A DNA stretch of 23,096 nucleotides from Clostridia bacterium (GTDB taxonomy: Bacteria > Bacillota > Clostridia > Christensenellales > UBA1242), in assembly GCA_900767835.1 (NCBI GenBank), contig CAAGAO010000014.1:1-23096 (forward strand), written 5' to 3'. The stretch's first letter is position 1. Each line of letters opens with the position of its first letter. Shown one piece after another: positions 1 to 6,972 of the stretch. A program made the position numbers and the translations under genes. The notes beneath the pieces were generated by a model, which had not been told where the DNA came from, did not search any database, and saw nothing but the letters and a program-made list of their open reading frames with translations.

Positions 1-1106
1 AAAAATCAACTGCGGGAAATTTAACAGAAAATGTTAGTGATGTTACCGCGTATTACAATTCAACAAATAAGGAAATAATAATTTATTCACCAGCAAGAAT
101 TTATGCACCACAAAGTTGTGCTGGATTCTTTCAACAATGGTTTTCATTAACCGAAGTTGTTTTTGATAATTTTGATACTAGTAAAACAATACACATGCCA
201 GGTATGTTTACTGGTAGTTGGACAAGTAGTGGTTCAAATCTTACACTTAGTTATATGTCTTTGAAAAATTTGGACATAACTAGTTTTGACACTTCCAATG
301 TCTCAGCCAAGAATGGCTTTACACAAATGTTTGCTGTAAATATCTTTAAAACTTTAGATTTAAGAAATTTTAATACTTCTCAAGTTGTTGATATGTCAGC
401 TATGTTTTATTTTTCCACAAATTTGAAGAAATTAGAATTAAGAAATTTTGATACATCAAAAGTAACAAAAATGCAATTGATGTTTGGTGGACACAAAAGC
501 TATGTAATGAATATTACTGATTTAGATTTGAAAAGTTTTAATACCTCAAATGTTGAGGATTTTAAATCAATGTTTCAAAGATGTTCGGTTTTAGAAAGTT
601 TAAATATAGAAAATTTTGATACATCAAAAGCAACAACATTTGACGGAATGTTTTTAGGCTGTTCTGCACTTAAAAATATTATTGTAAATAATTTTAACAC
701 TAGCGGTGTTACTAATATGAGAGCAATGTTTGATGAGTGTTCGTCTTTAAAATCATTAGATTTAGGTCATTTTGATACATCAAATGTAACAAATATGTCC
801 TCAATGTTCTACGTCTGCTCATCTTTAAATGACTTAAATATATCAAATTTTAACACATCAAAAGTTACAAATATGGCTGAGATGTTTTCACGTTGTGGTA
901 ATTTAACCACAATATATGTTGGCGCTAAATGGAACACGAGTGCAGTAACAGATTCAGCGGATATGTTTGCAGAATGCACAGTATTAGTTGGTGCAAATGG
1001 TACATCATATGCAAAAATGCTAACAACTGACGCTGATAATGCAAAATTGGTAAAATATGCAGTAGTAGACACAGAAAGCACTCCGGGGTATTTGACACTT
1101 ATTTAA
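1..1106 (+). CDS. BspA-like (DUF285) surface repeat protein, 3' part
   Basis: The reading frame is open from the first bases of the window, so the gene starts upstream; the ATG at 195 is internal. The visible 367 or so residues are a tandem array of about 23-25-residue units with the signature FDTSNVTNMSSMF / L..LDLSNFNTSKVT, the hallmark of the DUF285 BspA-like family of extracellular leucine-rich-like solenoids. At least nine units can be counted by eye. These proteins are usually exported and bind host or environmental ligands, but the substrate of this one is unknown. The last repeat is followed by a short tail ending in TPGYLTLI, with no LPxTG motif and no C-terminal anchor, so any anchoring part must be N-terminal and outside the window. 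The stop TAA at 1104 is followed by a terminator. Confidence 0.85.
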   Translation, partial: KSTAGNLTENVSDVTAYYNSTNKEIIIYSPARIYAPQSCAGFFQQWFSLTEVVFDNFDTSKTIHMPGMFTGSWTSSGSNLTLSYMSLKNLDITSFDTSNVSAKNGFTQMFAVNIFKTLDLRNFNTSQVVDMSAMFYFSTNLKKLELRNFDTSKVTKMQLMFGGHKSYVMNITDLDLKSFNTSNVEDFKSMFQRCSVLESLNIENFDTSKATTFDGMFLGCSALKNIIVNNFNTSGVTNMRAMFDECSSLKSLDLGHFDTSNVTNMSSMFYVCSSLNDLNISNFNTSKVTNMAEMFSRCGNLTTIYVGAKWNTSAVTDSADMFAECTVLVGANGTSYAKMLTTDADNAKLVKYAVVDTESTPGYLTLI

Positions 1107-1137
1107 TCATATGTTGTAAATATGAAATAGCATTAAC

Positions 1138-1175
1138 AAAAAGGTAAAATTGATATGCTCAGTTTTGCCTTTTTT
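1138..1175 (+). terminator. Rho-independent terminator of the BspA-like gene
   Basis: A 12-bp stem (AAAAAGGTAAAA paired with TTTTGCCTTTTT, one G-U pair) with a 13-nt loop ends in a T-run, 32 nt after the stop codon. Confidence 0.7.
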
Positions 1176-1211
1176 AGATTATCAAATCGGAAAAATATTG
1201 TAATAAGGATA

Positions 1212-1257
1212 AAAAATATGACAAAATTTCATTTTAACGAAGTTTTGTCATATTTTT
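1212..1257. terminator. Bidirectional hairpin between convergent genes; member of a repeat family
   Basis: A perfect 15-bp stem (1212-1226 with 1243-1257) flanked by A-rich and T-rich tails sits between the BspA-like gene and the convergent gene at 1267, so it can end transcription from the right. Its left arm and loop contain CAAAATTTCATTTTAACGAA (1222-1241), which recurs identically at 22189-22208. This hairpin may therefore derive from a dispersed repeat. Confidence 0.6.
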
Positions 1258-1266
1258 ATGTTTAAC

Positions 1267-1746
1267 TTATTTTTCTAAATTATCTTTATTTTCTTTGTTT
1301 GCTTTGTTTACAATTCTTGTTATATATTTGTTGTAATTTGTTTTATATCTTTCACCAAACTTGTCATACATATATTTAGCGAATGTGGTTTGCATATCAA
1401 CATTGCTTTTTTTGTCAAGCATAGTTTGTAACATATCATACATTGCATAGTCGCTTATAACAATAACAGTTGAACAATATTTGTTGCTTTCAAAAACTGG
1501 AAAAAGTCCGCTCATTGAAGAAACTTTATTGTATATGCCTTCTTGCATTCTATTAATTGCACAAACTTCAACTCTAACTTTTCTGTTTCTAGAATCGTAT
1601 ACTCTTTCAATAGTTTGGCGCATACCATCAGATTCATCAACAACTCTGTAATCTAATCTATATCCGCATTTGTTAATCAATTCTTTTATATCTTCATCTG
1701 TCAAATTTGCGACAAAAGATGTCTTTTTGTAATCTTCAATATCCAT
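1267..1746 (-). CDS. Hypothetical protein, 159 aa
   Basis: I do not recognise the family. The start chosen is the ATG at 1746, because GGGAG lies 7 nt before it; a frame extension of 17 codons upstream lacks a ribosome binding site and would overlap the promoter. The product looks soluble and cytosolic: it has no signal peptide or membrane helix, and both the N-terminal part (MDIEDYKKTSFVANLTDEDI) and the lysine/asparagine-rich C-terminal tail (KANKENKDNLEK) are charged. It is transcribed convergently to the BspA-like gene from its own promoter, with no operon partner, so context gives no function. Confidence 0.6.
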   Translation of the reverse strand: MDIEDYKKTSFVANLTDEDIKELINKCGYRLDYRVVDESDGMRQTIERVYDSRNRKVRVEVCAINRMQEGIYNKVSSMSGLFPVFESNKYCSTVIVISDYAMYDMLQTMLDKKSNVDMQTTFAKYMYDKFGERYKTNYNKYITRIVNKANKENKDNLEK

Positions 1747-1768
1747 ATAAATCTCCCAATTTATTTTT

Positions 1769-1797
1769 ATTTTAGTATACTTATTAAAGTTTGTCAA
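1769..1797 (-). promoter_or_regulatory. Sigma-A-type promoter for the 159-aa gene
   Basis: On the minus strand TTGACA (1797-1792) is followed after 17 nt by TAAAAT (1774-1769), about 20 nt before the chosen start codon. The -35 is a consensus match and the -10 is weaker. Confidence 0.6.
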
Positions 1798-1987
1798 GTT
1801 TCATTATAATGCAAATTATATTTTAAGACTCGCAGAAATGAAACTCAATATTAATTCCAAGATTAAATTTAAAACGCGAAAATATTTTGTATTTATTTTA
1901 GTAATTAACAAAATGAATTAATATTCTTTTGTTTTTTCTTTTCAAAAATGTAATTATTTGTTAAAATAACAAAAAAAGGAAATATTT

Positions 1988-2242
1988 ATGAAAAATAATT
2001 TAACCCCGTTTGATGTAAAAAAGACAATTAAAAAAGGATTGATTTTTTTATTAATTGCATTACCATTTATGTCGGTTGTGGCAATTCTTTTAACAATAGC
2101 AAAAGTCCAACAATGGCTTACAATGCTAGCAACAATTGTTACTGGCGGTATTGTCGTTTTTATTTGCTACATTGTGTCTAATAGTAGAGCGGAGAAGAAA
2201 AAGGCAGAAAAAGATAGTAAGTTTGACCCCTTTAAAGACTAA
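1988..2242 (+). CDS. Small two-helix membrane protein, 84 aa
   Basis: Preceded by AAAAAAGGA at good spacing. Two hydrophobic segments, about residues 18-38 (LIFLLIALPFMSVVAILL) and 44-64 (MLATIVTGGIVVFICYIV), are joined by a short loop. Both ends are charged; the C-terminal tail is lysine/glutamate-rich and probably cytoplasmic, giving both termini inside. No family is recognised. It lies just upstream of dnaB but is separated from it by a strong hairpin and a separate promoter, so it is probably transcribed alone. Confidence 0.65.
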   Translation: MKNNLTPFDVKKTIKKGLIFLLIALPFMSVVAILLTIAKVQQWLTMLATIVTGGIVVFICYIVSNSRAEKKKAEKDSKFDPFKD

Positions 2243-2243
2243 A

Positions 2244-2344
2244 CGGGCGGTGGTGTGTCGCGTTCACTTAAGTTTCGAAAATGTCCACACCTAAGGAGAC
2301 GGACATTTTCTGCAAAAGTCGTTCACGCGACACACCACCGCCCG
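2244..2344. repeat. GC-rich 101-bp imperfect palindrome (two-tier hairpin)
   Basis: A perfect 20-bp stem, CGGGCGGTGGTGTGTCGCGT (2244-2263) with its complement at 2325-2344, encloses a second perfect 10-bp stem GAAAATGTCC/GGACATTTTC (2277-2286 with 2301-2310). The outer arm is about three-quarters G+C in a genome of about one third G+C. It starts 2 nt after the stop codon of the 84-aa gene and has no T-tract, so it is not a standard terminator. It may be a non-autonomous mobile palindrome or a structured transcript end. Confidence 0.8.
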
Positions 2345-2425
2345 AGAGGCAATAGGTCGAGATTTAAAATATATAGAAAAAAAGTAAACTGAATGTCTAT
2401 AGTGAAAAAATCTAACAAAATTTTC

Positions 2426-2454
2426 TTGCAAAAAAAACTAGAGTGCAATATACT
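2426..2454 (+). promoter_or_regulatory. Promoter of dnaB
   Basis: TTGCAA (2426-2431), 17-nt spacer, TATACT (2449-2454). The start codon follows 17 nt after the -10, so the leader is very short. Confidence 0.6.
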
Positions 2455-2471
2455 AGAAAAAGAGGATAAAT

Positions 2472-3962
2472 ATGGAACAGAATAATATCAAGGCAAAAAT
2501 GATGCCATATAATATAGAAGCTGAACAGTCAGTTTTAGGTGCTTGCTTAATATCTGACGAGGCTGCAAACTCAATTTTAAATACATTAACCAAAGATGAT
2601 TTTTATTTAGAGGCACATCAAGAAATATACAATGCGATGTTTACAGTTTTTGCAAAAAATCAACCCATTGATTATGTAACATTGACTGATGAATTAAATA
2701 ATCATAATTTATTGCAATCTGTTGGTGGTTTAGAATATATAACAAATCTAACAAATATATTGCCCGGTGCTGCAAATTTTAAAGTATATGTTGATATTGT
2801 AAAACGCGATTCGGTCCTTAGAAAAATTATTACATCTAGTCAAAAAATTATTGAAAAAGCCTATGATTCTACAGACAAAGATGAAACATTAGATTATGCT
2901 GAACAAATGATTTTTGAAATCGGGAAAGATGAGGAAACAAGTTCTCTAGTCCACATTGGTGGTGCCCTTTCAGATGTTATCAAAAAGTTTGACAATTTGA
3001 GTAAAAACAAAGACGGAATAAAAGGAATAGCAACTGGGTTTAAAGATTTTGACGCTGTAACTAATGGACTTCAGAACTCTGACCTTATTTTGCTTGCAGC
3101 TCGTCCAGGTGTTGGTAAAACAAGTTTCGCAATGAACATTGTCACTAATGCTGCTGTAAAAGAAAAGAAAAAATGTGCGATTTTTAGTCTAGAAATGCCA
3201 CGTACACAAATAGCTCAGCGTGCAATTTGTTCAGTTGCTTCTGTCAGTATGTCAAAAGCCTTAAAAGGCGATTTGTCTGTAGATGAATGGAAAAGTCTTT
3301 GGACCGCAAATAAACAACTTGCAGATGCAGGTATATATATTGATGACTCATCAATGAATACTCCAATGTCAATACTTTCTAAATGCCGTAGGTTAAAAAG
3401 AGAACATGGGCTTGATTTGGTTATGATTGACTATCTTCAACTTATGTCATCAGGTAAAACAAAAGTTGAGAGCCGTCAAAATGAAGTTTCAGAAATGACT
3501 CGTTATTTAAAAATTGCCGCAAGGGAACTTAATGTGCCTGTAATTGTGTTGTCGCAATTATCTCGTGCGGTAGAACAAAGGAAAGGTGACCATAAACCTC
3601 AACTTTCTGACCTAAGAGAATCTGGCTCTATCGAACAAGATGCTGATATTGTTTTATTCATATATAAACCTGATATGTATAATGATGTTGTAAACGAAGA
3701 TGAACCTGGAATTTGTACTTTAAGTATAGCAAAACACCGTAATGGTGAGATTAAAGATGTAAAACTTCGTTGGATTGGTGAATATACAACCTTTGTGGAT
3801 AAAGATAAAAAGTTTAATAAACCACAAGATGCTGACCATGTAAGGGTCGTTGATGATAATGCTTTTGGTGATATTCCTCCAGAATTCAACCAGCAAGACC
3901 AAGAGCAAGATATGAATCTTGATGATATAAAAGATATTTTCACGACACCACCAGAAGAGTAG
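2472..3962 (+). CDS. dnaB: Replicative DNA helicase DnaB
   Basis: DnaB is the hexameric 5'-3' helicase that unwinds the replication fork and binds primase. The N-terminal domain begins with the typical MMPYNIEAEQSVLGACL stretch. The RecA-like ATPase domain has Walker A RPGVGKT (residues 211-217), FSLEMP soon after it, Walker B DLVMIDYLQL (315-324), and late motifs LSQLSRAVEQR and LRESGSIEQDAD typical of the family. At 496 aa it is longer than the usual 440-455; the excess is an acidic, glutamine-rich C-terminal tail (from about residue 450) not found in most DnaB. AGAGGA precedes the ATG. No intein is seen. It is a host gene, although it lies next to the prophage that enters at tRNA-Lys. Confidence 0.97.
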   Translation: MEQNNIKAKMMPYNIEAEQSVLGACLISDEAANSILNTLTKDDFYLEAHQEIYNAMFTVFAKNQPIDYVTLTDELNNHNLLQSVGGLEYITNLTNILPGAANFKVYVDIVKRDSVLRKIITSSQKIIEKAYDSTDKDETLDYAEQMIFEIGKDEETSSLVHIGGALSDVIKKFDNLSKNKDGIKGIATGFKDFDAVTNGLQNSDLILLAARPGVGKTSFAMNIVTNAAVKEKKKCAIFSLEMPRTQIAQRAICSVASVSMSKALKGDLSVDEWKSLWTANKQLADAGIYIDDSSMNTPMSILSKCRRLKREHGLDLVMIDYLQLMSSGKTKVESRQNEVSEMTRYLKIAARELNVPVIVLSQLSRAVEQRKGDHKPQLSDLRESGSIEQDADIVLFIYKPDMYNDVVNEDEPGICTLSIAKHRNGEIKDVKLRWIGEYTTFVDKDKKFNKPQDADHVRVVDDNAFGDIPPEFNQQDQEQDMNLDDIKDIFTTPPEE

Positions 3963-4040
3963 GATATTATAGTTTAAATTTACAACGCGTGTTAATCTCA
4001 GATTTGTAAATATAGTTAAGAATAGTTTTTAAGACAAAAT

Positions 4041-4107
4041 AATTATTGCATTTCAAGGCAAAACTTTTTTAAATTTATAGTTTGGTTTTGCTTTGAAAGA
4101 AATAATT
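4041..4107 (+). repeat. Inverted repeat downstream of dnaB
   Basis: AATTATTGCATTTCAAGGCAAAAC pairs with the segment ending at 4107 through about 22 positions with a few mismatches, with a 20-nt loop that starts with TTTTTT. It is the only marked structure in the 325-bp gap 3963-4287 apart from the tRNA promoter. It may end the dnaB transcript, but it has no T-run after the second arm. Confidence 0.4.
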
Positions 4108-4224
4108 AAACATTTTTTAATGTAAAAAGTGAGCGAAAAAAATTGAAGAAATCTTTTTTGTTTCCTTAATGCATTGTATCATTTAAAAAATTTAAAAATT
4201 TTTGTAATAATTTTAAAATTATTG

Positions 4225-4253
4225 TTGACTTTAATGTTTCGTTGTGATAATAT
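4225..4253 (+). promoter_or_regulatory. Promoter of tRNA-Lys
   Basis: TTGACT (4225-4230), 17-nt spacer, TAATAT (4248-4253), 34 nt before the mature tRNA 5' end. Confidence 0.75.
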
Positions 4254-4287
4254 AACAGAGTCGTTTGAACAACGGCAAACATTGTTT

Positions 4288-4363
4288 GGTTCACTAGCTC
4301 AGTTGGTAGAGCACTTGACTTTTAATCAAGGGGTCTGGAGTTCGAGCCTCCAGTGAGCCACCA
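4288..4363 (+). tRNA. tRNA-Lys (anticodon UUU)
   Basis: All arms can be drawn: acceptor GGTTCAC/GTGAGCC (one G-U), D arm with AGCTCAGTTGGTAGAGC, anticodon arm CTTGA-CTTTTAA-TCAAG with anticodon TTT, and T arm CTGGAG-TTCGAGC-CTCCAG. The discriminator is A and CCA is encoded. The 3' part from 4318 on is the integration site of the element. Insertion leaves the gene intact because the element restores the same 46 bases. Confidence 0.97.
4318..4363 (+). repeat. attL: 46-bp direct repeat in the tRNA-Lys 3' end
   Basis: The 46 bases from the anticodon arm through CCA are identical to 16500-16545 and diverge immediately on both sides. Use of a tRNA 3' end by a tyrosine integrase is classic. Confidence 0.95.
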
Positions 4364-4367
4364 CCTG

Positions 4368-4395
4368 AAAGCCTTTAAAATAAAGGCTTTTTTTG
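4368..4395 (+). terminator. Terminator after tRNA-Lys, supplied by the element
   Basis: AAGCCTTTA/TAAAGGCTT stem (4369-4377 with 4381-4389) followed by a T-run. It lies inside the left end of the element. A decayed relative (AAAGCCTTTAAAATAAAGGG) is found at 16790-16809. Confidence 0.75.
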
Positions 4396-4413
4396 TATTT
4401 TTTTTCATTTTTT

Positions 4414-4439
4414 AATGCACTCTAGAAAGTGCATTTTTT
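4414..4439 (+). terminator. Second hairpin with T-run at the left end of the element
   Basis: AATGCACT (4414-4421), a 6-nt loop and AGTGCATT (4428-4435), then T's. It may shield the element from tRNA-Lys read-through or end the leftward integrase transcript. Confidence 0.5.
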
Positions 4440-4448
4440 GATACTTTT

Positions 4449-4473
4449 TTTAGGGTCAATTTAGGGTCAAAAT
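4449..4473. repeat. Left arm-type repeats: tandem TTTAGGGTCAA
   Basis: Two head-to-tail copies of TTTAGGGTCAA (4449-4459 and 4460-4470) overlap the integrase stop codon. The 20-bp string GGTCAATTTAGGGTCAAAAT (4454-4473) recurs in the same orientation near the other end at 16445-16464. This pattern fits arm-type binding sites for the integrase N-terminal domain. Confidence 0.6.
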
Positions 4474-5480
4474 TTTAACTCTATATAATAGTCATTATAT
4501 AGCAACTTTATTTTTTCCAAAATTATATTTTTGTCGTCATATGAGACAATATTTGTATATATATTCATTGTTGTTCCAATTTCAGAATGTCCCATATTTA
4601 CTTGCACAGTTTTTGCTGGTGTTCCAATATAAAATTGGTTTGTAGCATAACTATGCCTTAAACTATGTAATGTGCCTTTGATATTCAATTCATTTAAATA
4701 GTCTTTAAATCTGTGTGTTGGTGTTGAATAATGATAGTTAAATATTTTACCAGGCTTAAATACTAAGTTTTTTAGTTCCTGGGTAATTCTTATTTTTCTA
4801 TCAGACTTCTCAGTTTTAGTTCCTTTAATATGTATAATCAGTCCATTAAAATCTTTATCGGTTAATGCTAAAGCTTCATTTCTTCTAACTCCAGTGCACA
4901 GATAGAATAATACCAATTTATACATTTCGTAATCGTTTGATTTTAAATAGTCTAAAATTGTTTTTTGCTCATCAATAGTTAATGCCTCTCTTACATTTTT
5001 AATTTTTTTGTCGCGAACTACTAGTTTAAACGGATTTTTCTTGATAAGTTCCATATCTTCCGCTTTTTGTAAACAAGCATTAAAATACGTGACTAACATT
5101 TCTTTTTTCCTTGTAATTGGCATACTGTTTAAATATTGTTGAATCATTTGTGTGTTAATCTCAAATAGATAATATTTTCCAAAATGTTTTAAAACATTTG
5201 CTTGAAAGATATTTTTTATACATTTAGCGGTGTCAAGATTAACAAAAGGTTCTTTAAAGTTTTTATACCAATATTCAAACCATGTATTCATATTATGTAG
5301 GACATTCTTTTCATTGTGTTGTTTTTTTATCCTTTTTTGCTCTGTTTTTAATAATCGTAATTTTTCATCTCTTTTTTTTAGTATTTTAGAACGGTCTTTC
5401 GAATATACAGAGTATTGTTTACCTTCAAAGGTAAATCTTAATTCATATCTATTATCATTTCTATATCTAATTTTTGCCAT
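4467..5480 (-). CDS. int: Tyrosine recombinase (phage integrase)
   Basis: Catalyses site-specific integration and excision between attP and the tRNA-Lys attB. The N-terminal 55 or so residues (RYELRFTFEGKQYSVYSK) look like the three-stranded AP2-type arm-binding domain, and a SAM-like core-binding domain spans about 60-155. The catalytic domain shows R199 in CTGVRRNEAL, H272 and R275 in LHSLRHSYAT, H298 in MGHSEIGTTMN and the nucleophile Y308 in NIYTN, so all key residues are present. The length of 337 aa is at the short end for this family. GAGGAG precedes the ATG at 5480. The coding frame runs on upstream without a stop to the TGA at 5571-5573, but no start codon lies in that stretch. Confidence 0.95.
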   Translation of the reverse strand: MAKIRYRNDNRYELRFTFEGKQYSVYSKDRSKILKKRDEKLRLLKTEQKRIKKQHNEKNVLHNMNTWFEYWYKNFKEPFVNLDTAKCIKNIFQANVLKHFGKYYLFEINTQMIQQYLNSMPITRKKEMLVTYFNACLQKAEDMELIKKNPFKLVVRDKKIKNVREALTIDEQKTILDYLKSNDYEMYKLVLFYLCTGVRRNEALALTDKDFNGLIIHIKGTKTEKSDRKIRITQELKNLVFKPGKIFNYHYSTPTHRFKDYLNELNIKGTLHSLRHSYATNQFYIGTPAKTVQVNMGHSEIGTTMNIYTNIVSYDDKNIILEKIKLLYNDYYIELKF

Positions 5481-5570
5481 ATCATTCTCCTCATTATTAT
5501 TGTTTGAGTCGAATGTATTGTTATTATTAAACGGATTTTCTTCTTTATTTGGTAGTAATAAATTAGAATT

Positions 5571-5731
5571 TCATTGACTATTTGGTTCTGAATCCATTAA
5601 ACCTTTTAGCATTTCTTTAGTAGAAATGTTTATATTTTGAGAAAAGTTTAGCAGTTCAATTGAGTTTTTAATCTGTTGGCTTTGTTGTTCTAGTAGTTTA
5701 TATAAAAATAATTTAGTATTTGTTTATTCAT
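5571..5731 (-). pseudogene. Small frameshifted ORF upstream of int (possible excisionase position)
   Basis: AAAGGA precedes an ATG at 5731-5729. Translation begins MNKQILNYF and meets TAG after 13 codons. The -1 frame, entered at a run of five T's, reads on as LYKLLEQQSQQIKNSIELLN and ends at TGA 5573-5571. One extra T would give an intact protein of about 53 aa; alternatively a -1 slip on TTT could produce it. The predicted product is helical and hydrophilic. Position next to int suggests a recombination directionality factor, but no family is recognised. Beyond the TGA the same frame continues as an Asn/Glu-rich stretch into the integrase ATG, so this could be the relic of a longer fused ORF. 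Confidence 0.4.
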
Positions 5732-5767
5732 TTGTATTAATTCCTTTATATAAAAATCTATTTTAAA

Positions 5768-6190
5768 TTACTGTTTTAATTCATTTATTGTTTTGTCTAT
5801 TTCTTTCTTTAATGGTTTATTAGTAATGTTTTTGTTTGTAATTAATTCTTTTTCGAGTCTCAATCTTTCCTTAAATCTAATTCTTTCGTCATTTCTTATC
5901 TGGTCATTATGTTTCGCAATTTTATATAAGTCAATATATGGTTTTAATAGTTTTATATATAATGATATAGATACTATTAGGCAATATAAACTTATAAGCA
6001 TAAAAGTGCCTGAATTTTCATATGATTGAAACATTAATATTATGTTTAGTAAGACTGCTATGCTAAATATATAATGTAAAATTCTTATCCAGAAATACTT
6101 ACTTTTAATAGTTTTAAGTAGTTTTATTGCTTCATCTGTTTCTGGTGTTTCATAGAGCGTAATTTCTTTTATTTCTTCTTTTGTTTTCAT
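5768..6190 (-). CDS. Prophage membrane protein, 140 aa, two helices
   Basis: AGAAGGA precedes the ATG. There are two hydrophobic segments at about residues 33-55 (WIRILHYIFSIAVLLNIILM) and 62-84 (FMLISLYCLIVSISLYI), flanked by a charged N-terminus and a long basic, probably coiled C-terminal tail, so both ends should be cytoplasmic. It lies between the repressor and int on the same strand, 15 bp after the repressor stop, and is probably expressed in the lysogen. Lysogenically expressed small membrane proteins in this position often act in superinfection exclusion, but that is only an analogy; the family is not recognised. Confidence 0.7.
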   Translation of the reverse strand: MKTKEEIKEITLYETPETDEAIKLLKTIKSKYFWIRILHYIFSIAVLLNIILMFQSYENSGTFMLISLYCLIVSISLYIKLLKPYIDLYKIAKHNDQIRNDERIRFKERLRLEKELITNKNITNKPLKKEIDKTINELKQ

Positions 6191-6205
6191 AGTTCCTTCT
6201 TTTTT

Positions 6206-6517
6206 TTAAATTTGACCTGCTAGTAAACCACTAACATATCCAAACGCTTTTAATGTGTTTGTTTCATTAAGTTGTAGCACTAGTTTTACAACTTCTTTTT
6301 TATCGTCTGGAATAAAACCTATTTGGTTGTTCCATTGACGACCACACAAGTAGTCTAGGCTGACATTATAATAGTTTGCTAAAATTATTAAATTTTTTAT
6401 GCTTATTTCTCGCTCTTGTTTTTCGTATAAATTATATGCTCCTTGAGTAACATTTATAATTTTTCCTACATCTTGTTGTGTTAACTTGTTGCTTTCTCTT
6501 AATTCTTTTAGTTTCAT
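6206..6517 (-). CDS. Cro/CI-type helix-turn-helix repressor
   Basis: A DNA-binding regulator of 103 aa. Residues 3-60 form a typical XRE/HTH_3 domain: LKELRESNKLTQQDVGKIIN, then the recognition helix in VTQGAYNLYEKQEREIS and the closing LANYYNVSLDYLCGR. The short C-terminal part (about 40 aa, hydrophobic LLAGQI end) may dimerise; there is no LexA-like protease domain, so induction by RecA autocleavage is unlikely. GGGAGG precedes the ATG. It is transcribed leftward, divergent from the early genes, from a promoter overlapping a candidate operator. It is the likely keeper of lysogeny. Confidence 0.88.
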   Translation of the reverse strand: MKLKELRESNKLTQQDVGKIINVTQGAYNLYEKQEREISIKNLIILANYYNVSLDYLCGRQWNNQIGFIPDDKKEVVKLVLQLNETNTLKAFGYVSGLLAGQI

Positions 6518-6539
6518 TTTTCTTTACCTCCCTATTGTA

Positions 6540-6568
6540 ATATTAGTAAATTTCAATAATTATTTCAA
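6540..6568 (-). promoter_or_regulatory. Leftward (repressor/int) promoter
   Basis: On the minus strand TTGAAA (6568-6563), a 17-nt spacer and TAATAT (6545-6540). The -10 continues directly into TACA, forming the operator-like string TAATATTACA. Confidence 0.7.
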
Positions 6569-6615
6569 TGCGTAATTAATAAAACAAATAAATATTACAA
6601 AATGATTTAAAATTG

Positions 6616-6644
6616 TTGACATAAATTTCAAAATGTAATAATAT
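6616..6644 (+). promoter_or_regulatory. Rightward (early) promoter
   Basis: TTGACA (6616-6621), a 17-nt spacer and TAATAT (6639-6644), a near-perfect sigma-A promoter. The sequence leading into the -10 is TGTAA, the same half-site as in the leftward promoter. Confidence 0.8.
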
Positions 6645-6687
6645 ATTTCATATATAATTACAGAATGAAATTTGTGGAGGGTTAAAA

Positions 6688-6972
6688 ATGAAAAAGAATG
6701 AGATTGAAAAAGACCTTGAGCGGTCAGTAGTTATGATTTTGTACGATAAAGGATTTAGGTATATCGTTCGAGATGATTTCTTTGGGTTGCAAGCTACAAC
6801 AAATAAACCAAAAAGAAGTGGAGACATCTGGATTAATTGTGGCAAGGTTGATTGGCTTAACGATGATATGTTTTCAAGTGTTAAATCTTTGCAAGAGTAT
6901 CCAACTCAGATTTGTCAAAATGGGACAATGAGATTGGCTCGAGTTAGAAAACAAAAGGCGGTGAGTGTATGA
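6688..6972 (+). CDS. Early prophage protein, 94 aa
   Basis: First gene of the rightward operon, with GGAGGG before the ATG. The product is small and soluble, with mixed charge and a basic C-terminus (RLARVRKQKAVSV); no family is recognised. The FGLQATTNKPKRSGDIW middle part looks like beta structure. Position directly behind the repressor-controlled promoter suggests an early function such as a second regulator or a DNA-binding protein. Its stop overlaps the next start (ATGA), so the two are translationally coupled. Confidence 0.65.
   Translation: MKKNEIEKDLERSVVMILYDKGFRYIVRDDFFGLQATTNKPKRSGDIWINCGKVDWLNDDMFSSVKSLQEYPTQICQNGTMRLARVRKQKAVSV

Larger units (their letters stand above)
6537..6662. 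promoter_or_regulatory. Prophage operator region with four TGTAAT/ATTACA half-sites
   Basis: TGTAAT occurs at 6537-6542 and 6634-6639; its complement ATTACA occurs at 6595-6600 and 6657-6662. They form two inverted pairs, and one half-site overlaps the -10 of each divergent promoter. This is the layout expected of a repressor that shuts early transcription and tunes its own. Binding by the 103-aa repressor is inferred. Confidence 0.6.

Noticed and set aside
1267..1797. Longer start for the 159-aa gene (176 aa)
   Set aside because: The extra 17 codons overlap the likely promoter and lack a ribosome binding site; the ATG at 1746 has GGGAG at good distance.
5230..5577. Plus-strand frame of 115 codons opposite int
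   Set aside because: It is antisense to a clear integrase gene; its hydrophobic, Phe/Leu/Ser-rich content is the usual shadow of Lys/Glu-rich coding DNA.
5482..5580. Alternative genetic code with TGA as tryptophan, suggested by the open frame across TGA upstream of int
   Set aside because: TGA ends several clear genes here (int, and ATGA overlaps at 6972, 15762 and 15947), and TGG is used normally for Trp.
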